DNA from: Rhizaria sp. SCN 62-66
Taxonomy: Eukaryota > Rhizaria, unplaced
Direction: 5' to 3'
Assembly (NCBI GenBank): GCA_001724265.1
Contig: MEDY01000076.1
Coordinates: 1 to 64,000 of the forward strand
Length of the DNA: 64,000 nt
Below are positions 27,301 to 36,982 of the stretch, piece by piece. The position numbers were made by a program, and so were the translations under genes. Every line of letters begins with the position of its first letter. Positions within the stretch are counted from its first letter, which is position 1. The notes beneath the pieces are model-generated. The model was not told where the DNA came from and made no database searches. It saw only the letters and a list, made by a program, of their open reading frames with translations.

Positions 27301-29394
27301 ATCGCGTCGACACAGGCGTACCGCATCATGTACACGCTGCTGGCGCAGGCCGGCGAGGCGCGCGCGATCGCGCACCTTGGCCGCACTAGCGCCGCGCACG
27401 CCGCCAAGTGGTCTCAGAGCCCCGGTTCGGGGCAGGCACAGCTGCAGCAGTTGACGCTCACGCAGCCGCAGCGCGTGGCCGCCGTGCGCGCCTTTAGCAG
27501 GCTCGCGCCGCGCGTCCGCCGCGGACTCGTTGCGCTCGCACTCGCCGCGAAGGCCGCGGCTGCCGACGCAGCCGTGGCCGCCGCCGAGGTCGCCGCCGCC
27601 GAGGCGGAGGTCGCGCAGGCCGAGGCCGCCAAGTCGGTCGCCGCCGCGCTGGCCATGGCCGAGACTGCGGCGCGCGTGGCGGCCGGCAAGCTGGCCGTGC
27701 TCGAGAACGCACACAAGGCGCAGCTCGAGCAGCAGCAGCAGAAGAAGGCCGCCGCGGAGTCCGCCAACAAGCCGCTTTTCGGCGCGAGCTCGAGCTCGAG
27801 TAACAGCAGCAGCATGGAGCGCGACATCGCCAAGGCCCGCGCGGACGCGGCGGCGACGGCGACAGCGCTGGCGTCGCTCAAGAGCAGCGGCGGCACGCAC
27901 GTCTTGTTCAGCGGCGGTGTTGTCAGCTCAGCTGTTACGACATCGCCCGCCGTCGTCGCCGCCGCAGCCGCTAAGGCCGCGGCCGCGACCGCCGCCGCCG
28001 CAGCCACGGCGGCCACGAGCGCTGCTTACCAGACGCTTGCAGCGACCCACGTGGGCGCCGTGCTGACGACCGAGGCGCCCCCGCGCGCGGTGTACACCGA
28101 GGCGCTCGTCACCGTCGTCAGGGGTGCCCTCGTGCGCGCCACTGCGGACCACGCCACGGGCTCGCCCAGTAACAACAACAACAGCGGCAGCGGCAGCGGC
28201 AGCGGTGGCGGTGACGCTGCTGACGACGACATCGGCGCGAGCAAGATCGACGTCGTGGCCGCCCTGCTCAAGGGCCGGCCCGCGGCCTCCGCGTCGCAGT
28301 CGCAGAGCAACAGCGGCAGTAAGTGCGCTGCCGGCAGCGGCAGCGACAGCGGCAGCAGCGGCAGCAGCGCAGAGTCTGAGTCCAGCTCCAGCAGCTCTGA
28401 CGACGACGCGGTCGCCGCCACTGCCGCCGCGGCCGGCTCGGGCAACAGCGACGACCACAAGGAGTGGCTGACGCCGGACGACGTGCGCCGCGCAGTCGTC
28501 GCGACTAAGTGCTTCTCGCCCGCCCTGCTGGCGCTGCTGGCCAAGGCCGCCACCGCCGTCGCGGCCTCGGCCGTCCGCGCCCCGGGCGTCGTCGCCGCGC
28601 TGGACTCTGACCTCGAATCGGATTCCGAGGACGACGACGAAGACGAGGACGGCGATGCTGAGGACGGCGACGACGACGATGCTGCTGGTGATGGTGACGA
28701 GACCAAGAGCAACGACAGCGACGAGAGTGGTGCGAAGCACAAGAGCAAGCGAGACCGCCGCCGCCGCCGCCGGGCGGGCAAGCGCTCCGTCGTCTCGTTC
28801 GCTGGCACTCTCGTCAAGGACCTCATGAACGCGCAGCGCGACAACGAGGCCGCCGCGGCCGCCACTGCCGCCGCCGCCGCCGCAGAGGCCGCCGCCGAGG
28901 CCGAGGCCGCCGCCGCCGCCGCCGCGCTCGCCAGCTCTGGCTGGGGCGCCTGGCTGGTCGCTAAGACGGTCCAGGCGGGCAAGCGCGCGGCCGGCACGGT
29001 CGCCGCCGCCGCCGTGACGGTGGCCACCGCGCCCGTCGTCGCCGCGCGCGCCGCCGCGGCCGCTACTGCGCGCGGCGCGGCGGCGGCGGCTGACGCCTGG
29101 GGCGGCGGCGCCGCGGCAGCGCGCGCCAAGGCCGTTGCCAAGGCCCGGGCCGACGCCGAGAAGGCGCGCCTCCGCGCCGTTGCGCGCGTGGCCAAGGCGA
29201 TGGCCGGCACTGCGACGGCGACCGCCGGGGCCGACGGCAAGCGCGGCGGTGGCGGTAAGCGCGGCAGCAGCAACGCCGTGGAGGCCGACGCGGCGCGCGC
29301 GCTGATCGCGGTGTGGGACAGCGACAAGGACGGCATGGTGTCGTACGGCGAGGTTATGTCCTGGCTCGAGGGATCTGAGGAACATCAGCTCTAA
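3357..29394 (+). CDS. Giant DUF3638/DUF3645 protein, 8,574 aa, 3 exons
   Basis: Exons are 3357-21977, 22124-22330 and 22498-29394. Both introns are phase 0, with donors GTACGT and GTATGT and acceptors TTGTAG and TCCTAG. The N-terminus has clustered cysteines (C37, C40, C43, C48, C66, C69, C92, C95) that look metal-binding. A long Ala-, Asp- and Lys-rich body follows. Around residues 5540-5556 is the nucleotide-binding-like motif QMIMGAGKTTVVGPLL. Around 5976-5997 is LVLDEVDVLTHPLKSELNFP, a Walker B-like DExD segment. Exon 2 and the start of exon 3 encode a DUF3645-like block (VPYSGKDAP, SEFAHPDILAGLTVLAY). The last 30 residues hold a canonical EF-hand loop, DSDKDGMVSYGE. The family occurs in fungi and protists and has no firm function; an NTP-driven role is inferred. 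The 18.6-kb first exon is exceptional. The stop is TAA. Confidence 0.88.
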
Positions 29395-29869
29395 AGGAAT
29401 GAAAGGAATGACCAACAACAAGCCTAGTCAAGCCAAGTCACTCACTGCAGCGTCGGGTCGTCGACTAGCATCACACTCAGTGTGATATCCAAGTAATATT
29501 TGTCAATATAAGAATGATATAGAAGAAAATAATTGTGTTTATGCGTGAAATAACGCTCTAATAAGTAATGTATGATAAGTGTAAGGACACATTGTCTTTT
29601 TAATTCGATGTCACTCTTTGAGTGTCACTAACCTGTAACCTAATAACAACATGAACAATACACATGTATGCCACGTAACCAGGACAAACCGAAGCTAAAA
29701 ACGAAAGTAATTAAATGATTTTATGTATAAAGCTATGTAACGATGAATAATTGGCCCTACGAAGGCCTATATTGGTCTTGCAAGCACACTGCAGCTGACC
29801 GAATCATCGCGTATTAATCTCTAAATGCAAATATACGTGTGAGCGGGGACATATGTGTGTGATTCGCGC
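29395..29869. other. Convergent intergenic spacer
   Basis: This AT-rich gap lies between the 3' ends of the giant gene (+) and TRAPPC2 (-), so it should hold both polyadenylation regions. No coding region or RNA gene is seen. Confidence 0.5.
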
Positions 29870-30540
29870 TCAAGTACGCCAGCCGACCTTGCGCGCGACG
29901 TCAACGAGCCTGTTTTCGAACGGCGCCGAGTAAAACACCATTGCGGGGTCGTGGAACGGGTTCATCAGCAGACGCACGTAGCCCTCGTAGGCGTCCTCGA
30001 AGAAGTGTTTCACGTCCTGTTCGCGGTAGCGCTCGTCGTGGAGCAGCAGCATGCGCGCGCCTATCCGATTACAGTTCAAACAACGTGTTGGTAGCAACAA
30101 TGCAGAGCGAGATATGGTGTGAGCGTCGTGAAGCAAAAACATGGTTCGAAAAGCAGTCGCAAAGCATGAGGAAATCGGGCTTTGTAGCAATAAATGCGGG
30201 GCGTACCGGAGGCAGTGACAAAGGATGACACGGTCATGTCGTTAAACTTGTCGATGCCCTTGAGGAACATGGCGGGCGTGGCGGCCGCGCGCTGGTCCAC
30301 GATGTCGAGCGCTGCGTGCACGATGAACTGCACAAGGTCCGTTTTCTACAAAACCACAGCCGTCATAAGAAACAAATGTGACACATAAATTTAGACGCAT
30401 CTTAAAAATATTGGATGGCGATGCACATTTACTGAATGGGGACGAACCTGGGTGTCCTGGGGCATCTCTGTGCCGAGGGACGTCTCGAAGAGTGGGACGT
30501 CAGCCGTGGAGACGATACAGAAGTAGAGCTTCAGGGACAT
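29870..30540 (-). CDS. TRAPP complex subunit 2 (sedlin/Trs20), 3 exons
   Basis: Sedlin is a longin-fold subunit of the TRAPP tethering complexes acting in ER-Golgi and autophagy traffic. Exons are 30448-30540, 30207-30345 and 29870-30060, with donors GTTCGT and GTACGC and acceptors TTGTAG and GGATAG. The product is 140 residues, the same length as human sedlin. It starts MSLKLYFCIVSTADVPLFE. The middle holds VQFIVHAALDIVD and KGIDKFNDMTVSSFVTA. The last exon holds ARMLLLHDERY and FFEDAYEGYVRLLMNPFHDP, the sedlin signature. The second intron is phase 1 and rebuilds a Gly codon. The stop is TGA. It is divergent from Rpn6. Confidence 0.95.
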
Positions 30541-31081
30541 CTCTGTCGTTGGTGGAGACACAAAAAGAGAAACAAAGACAAAACGTTAAGTTGCAATCCG
30601 AAATCGTAGACACGGAGCTACTGTCGGAAGATTGATGCTGCTGCAGAGACACAAAGTTTAGCTACGATTGACTGAGCTCACGGTCGTTGGCTGAGACCTG
30701 ACCTTCGGTTGGTTTGTGGTGACTCAAAGTAGCCCCATGATCTCGCCGCTGCATCGTTGTATTGCAGTGTGAGTAAAATGTTCAGAATGTCCATGTGTGG
30801 ATCTCGTTGTCATTTAAACAGATTCTCTTGTAGCCGCTGCTATCCCTCCCAAATCCACTCATCTGTGGAACCTGGTCGTTGTTGTGGTTCAACGACCCTC
30901 TCACTCTTCAAACACTTCTCTCCAAACATACTAAGCAGCATTGCACGGATGCCAGAACGACGGATCGGTGCGGTGTGATAGGCTGTTTTTATTTGTCGTG
31001 TTGTGGCTCGCAAAACTTTGATTTTGGCTCATACTCTTCACTTTTGTGTTGTCTTCTTGCAGTTTGATGAGCTCGGCCACC
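30541..31081. promoter_or_regulatory. Divergent spacer (TRAPPC2 / Rpn6)
   Basis: This AT-rich spacer separates two divergent starts and should hold both promoters. A pyrimidine-rich run ending TCTTCTTGCAG at 31062 looks like a 3' splice site, so the Rpn6 5' UTR may contain an intron. No coding sequence is supported. Confidence 0.45.
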
Positions 31082-32980
31082 ATGTCCGACTCTTCTTCCT
31101 CATCGGCCTCGGCCTCCGCCTCCGCCGCGGTTCCCTCCGCGTCCTTCTACACCACCGACGCGTACGATGAGGCCGTTGAGCTGATGTCGATCCGCCCCGC
31201 CGAGGCCGCGGCCGCCTTCGTCGCCATCGTGCAGGAGAAGGACGCCGACGCCGACGAGGCCGCCAAGAAGTCCAAGATGAAGGAGGAGGCCATCTACCAC
31301 CTCGGCGCCATCTACTCCAACTCGGGCGAGACCGCCAAGGTGTCTCAGCTCATGGTCGACATCCGCCCCTTTTTCGCCGAGATCTCCAAGCCCCGCTCGG
31401 CCAAGATCGTCCGCACGCTCATCGACGACATCGCCAAGGTGCCCGGCACCGAAGCCTTCCTCGTCCAGCTCTGCCTCGACTCGATCGCCTGGTGCGTCGC
31501 CGAGAAGCGCTCCTTCCTGCGCCAGCGCCTTGAGGCGCGTCTCGCGGCGCTCTACTGTCAGATGCAGCGCTACAAGGAGGCGCTGGCGCTGATCAAGACG
31601 CTCGTGCGTGAGGTCAAGAAGTTCGACGACAAGCCGCTCATGGTCGAGATCGAGCTCGTCGAGTCGGACGTCTTCTTCGCGCTCCAGAACATCCCCAAGA
31701 GCAAGGGCGCGCTTACTACGGCGCGCTCCAACGCTAACGGCTTCTACTGCCCGCCTCTTGTCCAGGCCCAGATCGACCTTCAGGTACGCTTCATCTCATG
31801 CCGCTCTGTATCGCATATATCGTCTTCAGATTGCCCAGCTTTTGTGTAAAATGTCATTTTGTGGTATCTCTGTTGGGTAAAGTGTTATTATCTAATTCGC
31901 ATGTATACGCCTTCAAGGACTCTCTCTAATAAGCACAACCCACACATTTACCTGTTTTTTCTCTCTTCGCTTGCTACACTTCTGCAGGCCGGCATCCTCG
32001 CCGCAGCCGAGAAGGACTACAAGACCTCGTTCTCGTACTTCTACGAGGCCTACGAGGGCTTCTCTACTGGTGGCAAGGACGCCCAGGCTGTGCAGTCTCT
32101 CAAGTACATGCTCCTCGCTAAGATCATGTCCAACCAGGTACGTCTTGCCTACAGACAGACGCTCGGAGCAAAATGCAGAATTTAGTGCTGCTGAATATAT
32201 TGACGATGTGTGATATCGTGTAAGAGAGTTTTTTTGTTTTATGAAGGCCTCTCATCCTAGTTGCTTTTGCGTGGTGCTGCCTGTTTTGCTATAAAATGCT
32301 TGCTCCACACCATATATAGGCTTCCGACGTGTACAACATCGTTCACAGCAAGGCGGGCATCCGCTACGCGGGCGTTGAGGTTAACGCCATGCGCGCCATT
32401 GCCAACGCCTACAAGGAGCGCTCAATCCGCGTCTTCGAGAGCGTGCTGGCCGAGTACAAGGCCCAGCTGCAGGACGACGCCATCGTCGCCACACACCTCA
32501 CGGCGCTGCGCGACTCGCTGCTCGAGCAGAACCTGCTGCGCCTGCTCGAGCCCTTTGTGCGTGTGCAGATCGCGCACGTCGCCACGCTGATTCGCCTGCC
32601 GAAGAAGGACGTCGAGGCCAAGCTGTCGCAGATGATCCTCGACCAGAAGCTCCGAGGCATCCTCGACCAGGTACGCTCTATCAAAACACTAAAATACCCC
32701 TATACGGATACTAACTGTGATTGAGTCATAGTATTCGATGTGTTTCTATTAGATCTATGTTGTGTATTGTTTTGTGATGATTCGATCCTATTAATGTCTC
32801 CAAATGTCGTCCTTATTGTACTGTTTGTTTGTGTTCTTGTCGTAGGGTACCGAGGACCTCGTGCTTTTCGACGAGGTTGCTGAGGACAATACCTACGGCA
32901 CCGCGTCCAAGGTTGTCAAGGAGCTCGACCTCGTCGTCGACCGCCTCTACTCCAAGACCCACAAGCTCGCCATGTCATAA
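31082..32980 (+). CDS. 26S proteasome lid subunit Rpn6 (PSMD11), 4 exons
   Basis: Rpn6 is a lid subunit of the 26S proteasome that clamps lid to core particle through its solenoid and PCI domain. Exons are 31082-31783, 31988-32137, 32320-32670 and 32846-32980. All introns are phase 0 with GTACGC or GTACGT donors. The product is 445 residues, slightly longer than the human protein because of a Ser/Ala-rich N-terminus. Recognisable blocks are [45 protein letters not shown] and the PCI segment [20 protein letters not shown]. It ends [18 protein letters not shown]. The start at 31082 has a strong GCCACCATG context; an in-frame ATG at 31067 is possible. The stop is TAA. Confidence 0.96.
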
Positions 32981-33606
32981 GCGCAAAGCCAAGGGGGACT
33001 CGCCACCTAGACATGTAAGTGCTTGGTTCGTAAAGTACTTGGGTGAATGAGGAGTCAAGAACGGTTATTATTTGTTTAGTTTTTAATTGATATTCGTGTA
33101 TGAATAGGTTTACAAGTTAGATATTAAACCATTGATAGAAAAATCACAAGAAAAAATACTAAAAAGCTCTGCGGTGTTGCTGTCTCAGTCGCATTTTTGA
33201 GTGTGAGCGTCACAACTTTGCAATGTAAGAATACAAAATGCACATAAAAGACTTTTGCACAATTTGAAACATGGGCTGGAAATGTGAAGTAATAAATCCA
33301 ATTGGCTGACAGATATTTTATCGAATTGCTTCTGTTTATGGCGTAACATTTTTCGAACGATCAAAATCAAACGACGAAATATGGGATTGTTCATAAATGA
33401 TATTTGAAGAATATCAACAGGATATGGTCACGTATTAACTTTAAAGTGCCACTTTTAAATACAAAAATAAGATGTAAACATAATTTCAGACTTTATTTGG
33501 ATAAGAAATGCATTTAGTTCAGGAAAGTGGCCATTTTAAATGTCAGACTCGCAGAACGACTTGGCCACTGCGTCCGGCTATACCGTCGGTATTATAGCGA
33601 TTCAGC
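32981..33606. other. Convergent intergenic spacer
   Basis: This AT-rich 626-base gap lies between the 3' ends of Rpn6 (+) and the Maf gene (-). It likely holds both 3' UTRs. Nothing else is recognised in it. Confidence 0.5.
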
Positions 33607-34797
33607 TCACTCGGCGGGCTTCTGCGCAAGCAACGGCAGAACGTGAGCAAAATGCTTGCAGAAACGATGCAGCGGGAAACCTACGACGTTGTTGTAACAG
33701 CCAGTGATGCCCTCCACGAAAGCGCCACCGGAGCCCTGGATGCCGTATGCGCCCGCCTTGTCCCTATATATTTGACAAATAACCAAACAATACAAAATAA
33801 ACAATATCAAGAAAGAATTCATAGTGAGATTGTCGCAGACAGATGGTTTCAAGTCAAGGCATCACTCAACAACGGTATCACAACAATAACATCAATTCAA
33901 GTACACAGAAGCATATCTTCGTTTTTCAAAGATCTCACAACGTACATGGGCTCACCCAACGCAATATACGCCTCGATCGCCTCGTCAGACACGTCGCCAA
34001 AGCGCACCTCTGTGGCCTCGCAGAAGCTGACCTCGACTGCCGTCCATCCACCGTCGACAGTGACTGGGATGATTGTGAGCGCCGCGTCCGCGCTCTGGCC
34101 GGCCTGCAGCACGGCGCCGTCAGCGACCACGGTGGCCGGCACGCCGCGGCTGCGCAGCGCGGCAGCGGCGGCCGCGGCGGCAGCGGGGGACGGGCAGCGG
34201 AAGAAGAGGCTCACGCCGGTCACGACGCTGTGCGCCCGGCCGCGTAAGGAGACCAGGATCTCGCGGGCGTTGGCCGCGCTAGTGGGCTTGCCGAGGATGC
34301 TCGCGGCAGTCTGCGCGCCCGCGCTCGGGGCAGCAACCGCCACGCCGCTGGTGGCGATATCCGCGGTCGCGCTTGTGTGTGCAGTGCCGGCAATGTTTGG
34401 ATCAGTGTTCGCATTGTTGGCGCGGGTGTGGATGTGAGGCGCGACGATCATGGTGTCGGCGCCAATGACCACGGCGGTCTTATCCGCGTTGGCAAACACT
34501 GCGGCGGCCTTCCCGCGCGCAGTCAGCGTGACGAAGTGCTCGGGGGTGAACTGAGTGCGGTCGAGGTCCTCGGAGAAAGGGCTGGGGACGATGGTGGGTG
34601 TCAGTCCCTGCGCGCATGAGGTAGGTATAAAGAGTTATGGTGAGAGTGAAACGGAATATCAATAGAAGGGTCACTAGATACTGTACAAATGTAAAGTATA
34701 CACGTACGATCAGGCGGAACATTTCGATCCTGCGCGGGCTGGTGGACGCAAGAATTATGTTGGCGGTCTTCGCAAAGTGGTGGACGTGTGCGAGCAT
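33607..34797 (-). CDS. Maf/ASMTL-type nucleotide pyrophosphatase, 3 exons
   Basis: Maf proteins hydrolyse non-canonical or modified nucleoside triphosphates. Exons are 34708-34797, 33946-34607 and 33607-33763, with donors GTACGT and GTACGT and acceptors GCGCAG and ATATAG. The product is 302 residues. The first exon carries the Maf signature [16 protein letters not shown]. The second has [26 protein letters not shown], the TGVSLFF segment and [17 protein letters not shown]. The second junction rebuilds [14 protein letters not shown], the catalytic loop, and the end has [12 protein letters not shown]. Unlike the bacterial form, about 35 residues rich in Thr, Ala and Asn separate the DTMIVAP and ILGKP motifs. 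The stop is TGA. The family assignment is firm; the substrate is unknown. Confidence 0.93.
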
Positions 34798-35851
34798 TCT
34801 AGACTGTCACAAAGGGTACATATCGAGCTGTAAGAATATAATTGCAAACACAAGTATAAATATATAGTGTCAATATCAGGGGAAGCGCATACAGGTACAG
34901 ACGGAATTCTTGACGAGTTATGCCTTATACAAGTCAGAGCACTTTCGGGTCCCACCGAAAGAGCTCTTCCTGGACAGTGTACAGATAGGTTTGAGTTTGC
35001 GAATATATTGCGTTTCTTGGGTTAATTAAGTTTGACTATTGTATTGACAGGACCAACGAAAATCCTATTTGTGCACACATAGTTCCCACACTGCCCGCCA
35101 TTCAGCAGCATGAGGAGAGTTTATAGTTAGTTGAGCGAAGCAGTGTCACCATGTTACGTGATTGATTAAACACAGCAATCTGTTCCGCGTTATGACAAAG
35201 AGAGCGGAAGGAAGAGAGTTATGAAGTCTGTAGACGTCGAGAGATTGAGAGACACCACCGCTCGGTTGGCAGCAAGCAACACTCACCAAGAGACGATGAC
35301 AAGAGCAGGCGACACCAACCATAGCGAAAGTGCTGTTTGTTGTGTCGTCGCCAGATTGTCGGGTCTGAAAAATAAAAAGAGTGAATGTTACGAGATGCAT
35401 TTCACTTAAGAAGTGACCACGGCAGTAAGCGGAGTGTCTAGCCAAGCTGCTGCAAACAGATGATCGCTTCCGCAGCTGTTTCCACTATCGCTGGCGACTC
35501 GTAGCGAGTTGATGGTGCCTGGGACAGCAGCAAGCGGCCGCAATCATTGTCGTTCGGAGTAGAAGCGCGCCCCTTGACGCAATGATCTAAAGCCACTCCT
35601 AGCATTTAAACACCACTAGGACTACTGCGCTAGCTTTAGTCCAGTGTGTTCATAAGCTAACAGTTGGTACGTATTATAGCGCCAGGAGAGCTCAGAGCAG
35701 CAGCAGCAGCAGCAGCTGCAGCAGCAGCAGCTGCACCAGCAGCAGCGACAACGTCACACGCTTGCATGGCGAGCCGGCAAGCCTACACTGCTATAACTGT
35801 AGCTGTTGCTGTTGTGCGCGCAGCGACGAAGAAGGCGGAGGGCCGGCTTGC
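34798..35851. other. Long intergenic stretch with possible orphan exon
   Basis: This 1.05-kb stretch lies between the Maf start and the ATP synthase g stop, both on the minus strand. It holds a CAG/CTG repeat tract (35696-35742), a small hairpin near 35619-35642, and on the minus strand a 78-base open segment (35287-35364) flanked by TTTTTCAG and GTGAGT. These could mark an unrecognised gene or a non-coding RNA. No protein family is recognised. Confidence 0.35.
35696..35742. repeat. CAG/CTG trinucleotide tract
   Basis: Tandem CAG units, interrupted by CTG and ACC, lie in non-coding DNA just downstream of the ATP synthase g gene. This is a simple-sequence repeat and likely to vary in length. 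Confidence 0.8.
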
Positions 35852-36325
35852 TTAGTGGTGGTTGTCCTTGGGGAGGAAGACGGGGTAACCACGGAAGTCA
35901 CGGCGCGCGATGGCCTCGCCGATGCAGAAGCAGCCGAAGACCTGGAGGGACCACACGGCGGCGGTAGCGACCTGCTTGTTGGTGAAGTCAGTGACCTTGG
36001 TGCCGGCAATCACGCACGCCTCCTTCTTGGCGGCGGCGTAGGTCGCGGGCATCGCGGACGCCTTGCGGTACCAGAACTCGAAGCGGCGGAAAAGCAACGC
36101 AAAAGAAAACATTTGATTCGCAGAATAGATATCGTGCGTGTAAGTGTGTGTATGCAGATGGGACGTTGCCAGCGACGTTTGTGCCATGTTTAGACGCGTG
36201 TTTAGGTATATAGAAGTGTGACGTACGCGACGGAGCTCCTCGATGGACATGTCGGGCTTGGCGACACGGGCCTCGGTGCGGGCGAAGCCGGGGAAGCGGT
36301 TCGCAATCTTAGCCAGGATAGACAT
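35852..36325 (-). CDS. Mitochondrial ATP synthase subunit g, 2 exons
   Basis: Subunit g is a small inner-membrane protein of the ATP synthase Fo sector that supports dimerisation and cristae shape. Exons are 36227-36325 and 35852-36076, with donor GTACGT and acceptor CTTCGAG. The product is 107 residues, close to the usual size of about 100. It begins MSILAKIANRFPGFARTEAR. After the junction come FWYRKASAMPATYA and the membrane segment VATAAVWSLQVFGCFCIGEA, followed by IARRDFRGYPVFLPKDNHH. The GEAIARR motif in the membrane helix is typical of subunit g. The stop is TAA. It is divergent from Rpt5. The assignment is likely but the family is short and variable. Confidence 0.82.
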   Translation of the reverse strand: MSILAKIANRFPGFARTEARVAKPDMSIEELRRVRHTSIYLNTRLNMAQTSLATSHLHTHTYTHDIYSANQMFSFALLFRRFEFWYRKASAMPATYAAAKKEACVIAGTKVTDFTNKQVATAAVWSLQVFGCFCIGEAIARRDFRGYPVFLPKDNHH

Positions 36326-36982
36326 AAGGCTGTTCTGGGAAGTTACAGAAGACGGATAGAGCATATAGGAGGAGCAGGAGAGACGAATAAGAAAGTGAGG
36401 GTAGTGAGCGCGACGGTCGGACAAAGAGGGCGTCGAAGAGACGGGAGACGAGTGACCAGGGAGACTTTAAATAATAATTTGAGCAGAATAAAGCCCAAAA
36501 GATCTTAACATTAAACGCCATTGATAGCAACAGATCCCTCGTTGCACACGAGACGCTTTGGTCCTCCCGGCTTAATTTCGGTCCTCTGTGTGTGATCGAC
36601 CGAGACCGACCCAGACTGTGAGCCAGTCCCCCGAAGCGACCACGAACGAGAATCACCCGACCTGTCTGGTGACCGTTCGTTCGTGGTCTGACTTGAGGGG
36701 GCGCAATCTTTGCCTGTGCTTGTAGGATAGGAATGTGAATGCGCGTTTGGATGTGTGCCATGCGTGAAGTTTATAATATTAAAACAATTTTGCTGGACTC
36801 GCGGCCGATCTTGCGCTGTGACGCTTTTACGATTGCTATCAAGACTGACCTTTGACTCGCCCCCCACAGCCACTTTCCCCCCACTCTCTCGCTCTTGAAC
36901 AACACCTTCCCAACTCCACCACTATGTCTAAGATCTACTTCCGCTTTTTATCTGCCTTATTGTTTTGCTCTATCCTCTGTAG
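36326..36982. promoter_or_regulatory. Divergent spacer (ATP synthase g / Rpt5)
   Basis: This spacer holds the promoters of two divergent genes. A pyrimidine-rich run ending CTCTGTAG directly before the Rpt5 start resembles a 3' splice site, so the 5' UTR may be spliced. An ATG at 36924 is out of frame with Rpt5. No coding region is supported. Confidence 0.45.

Noticed and set aside
36309-36761. A 150-codon minus-strand frame upstream of ATP synthase g
   Set aside because: It overlaps the start region of the ATP synthase g gene in another frame and shows no family features; it is probably UTR and promoter DNA.
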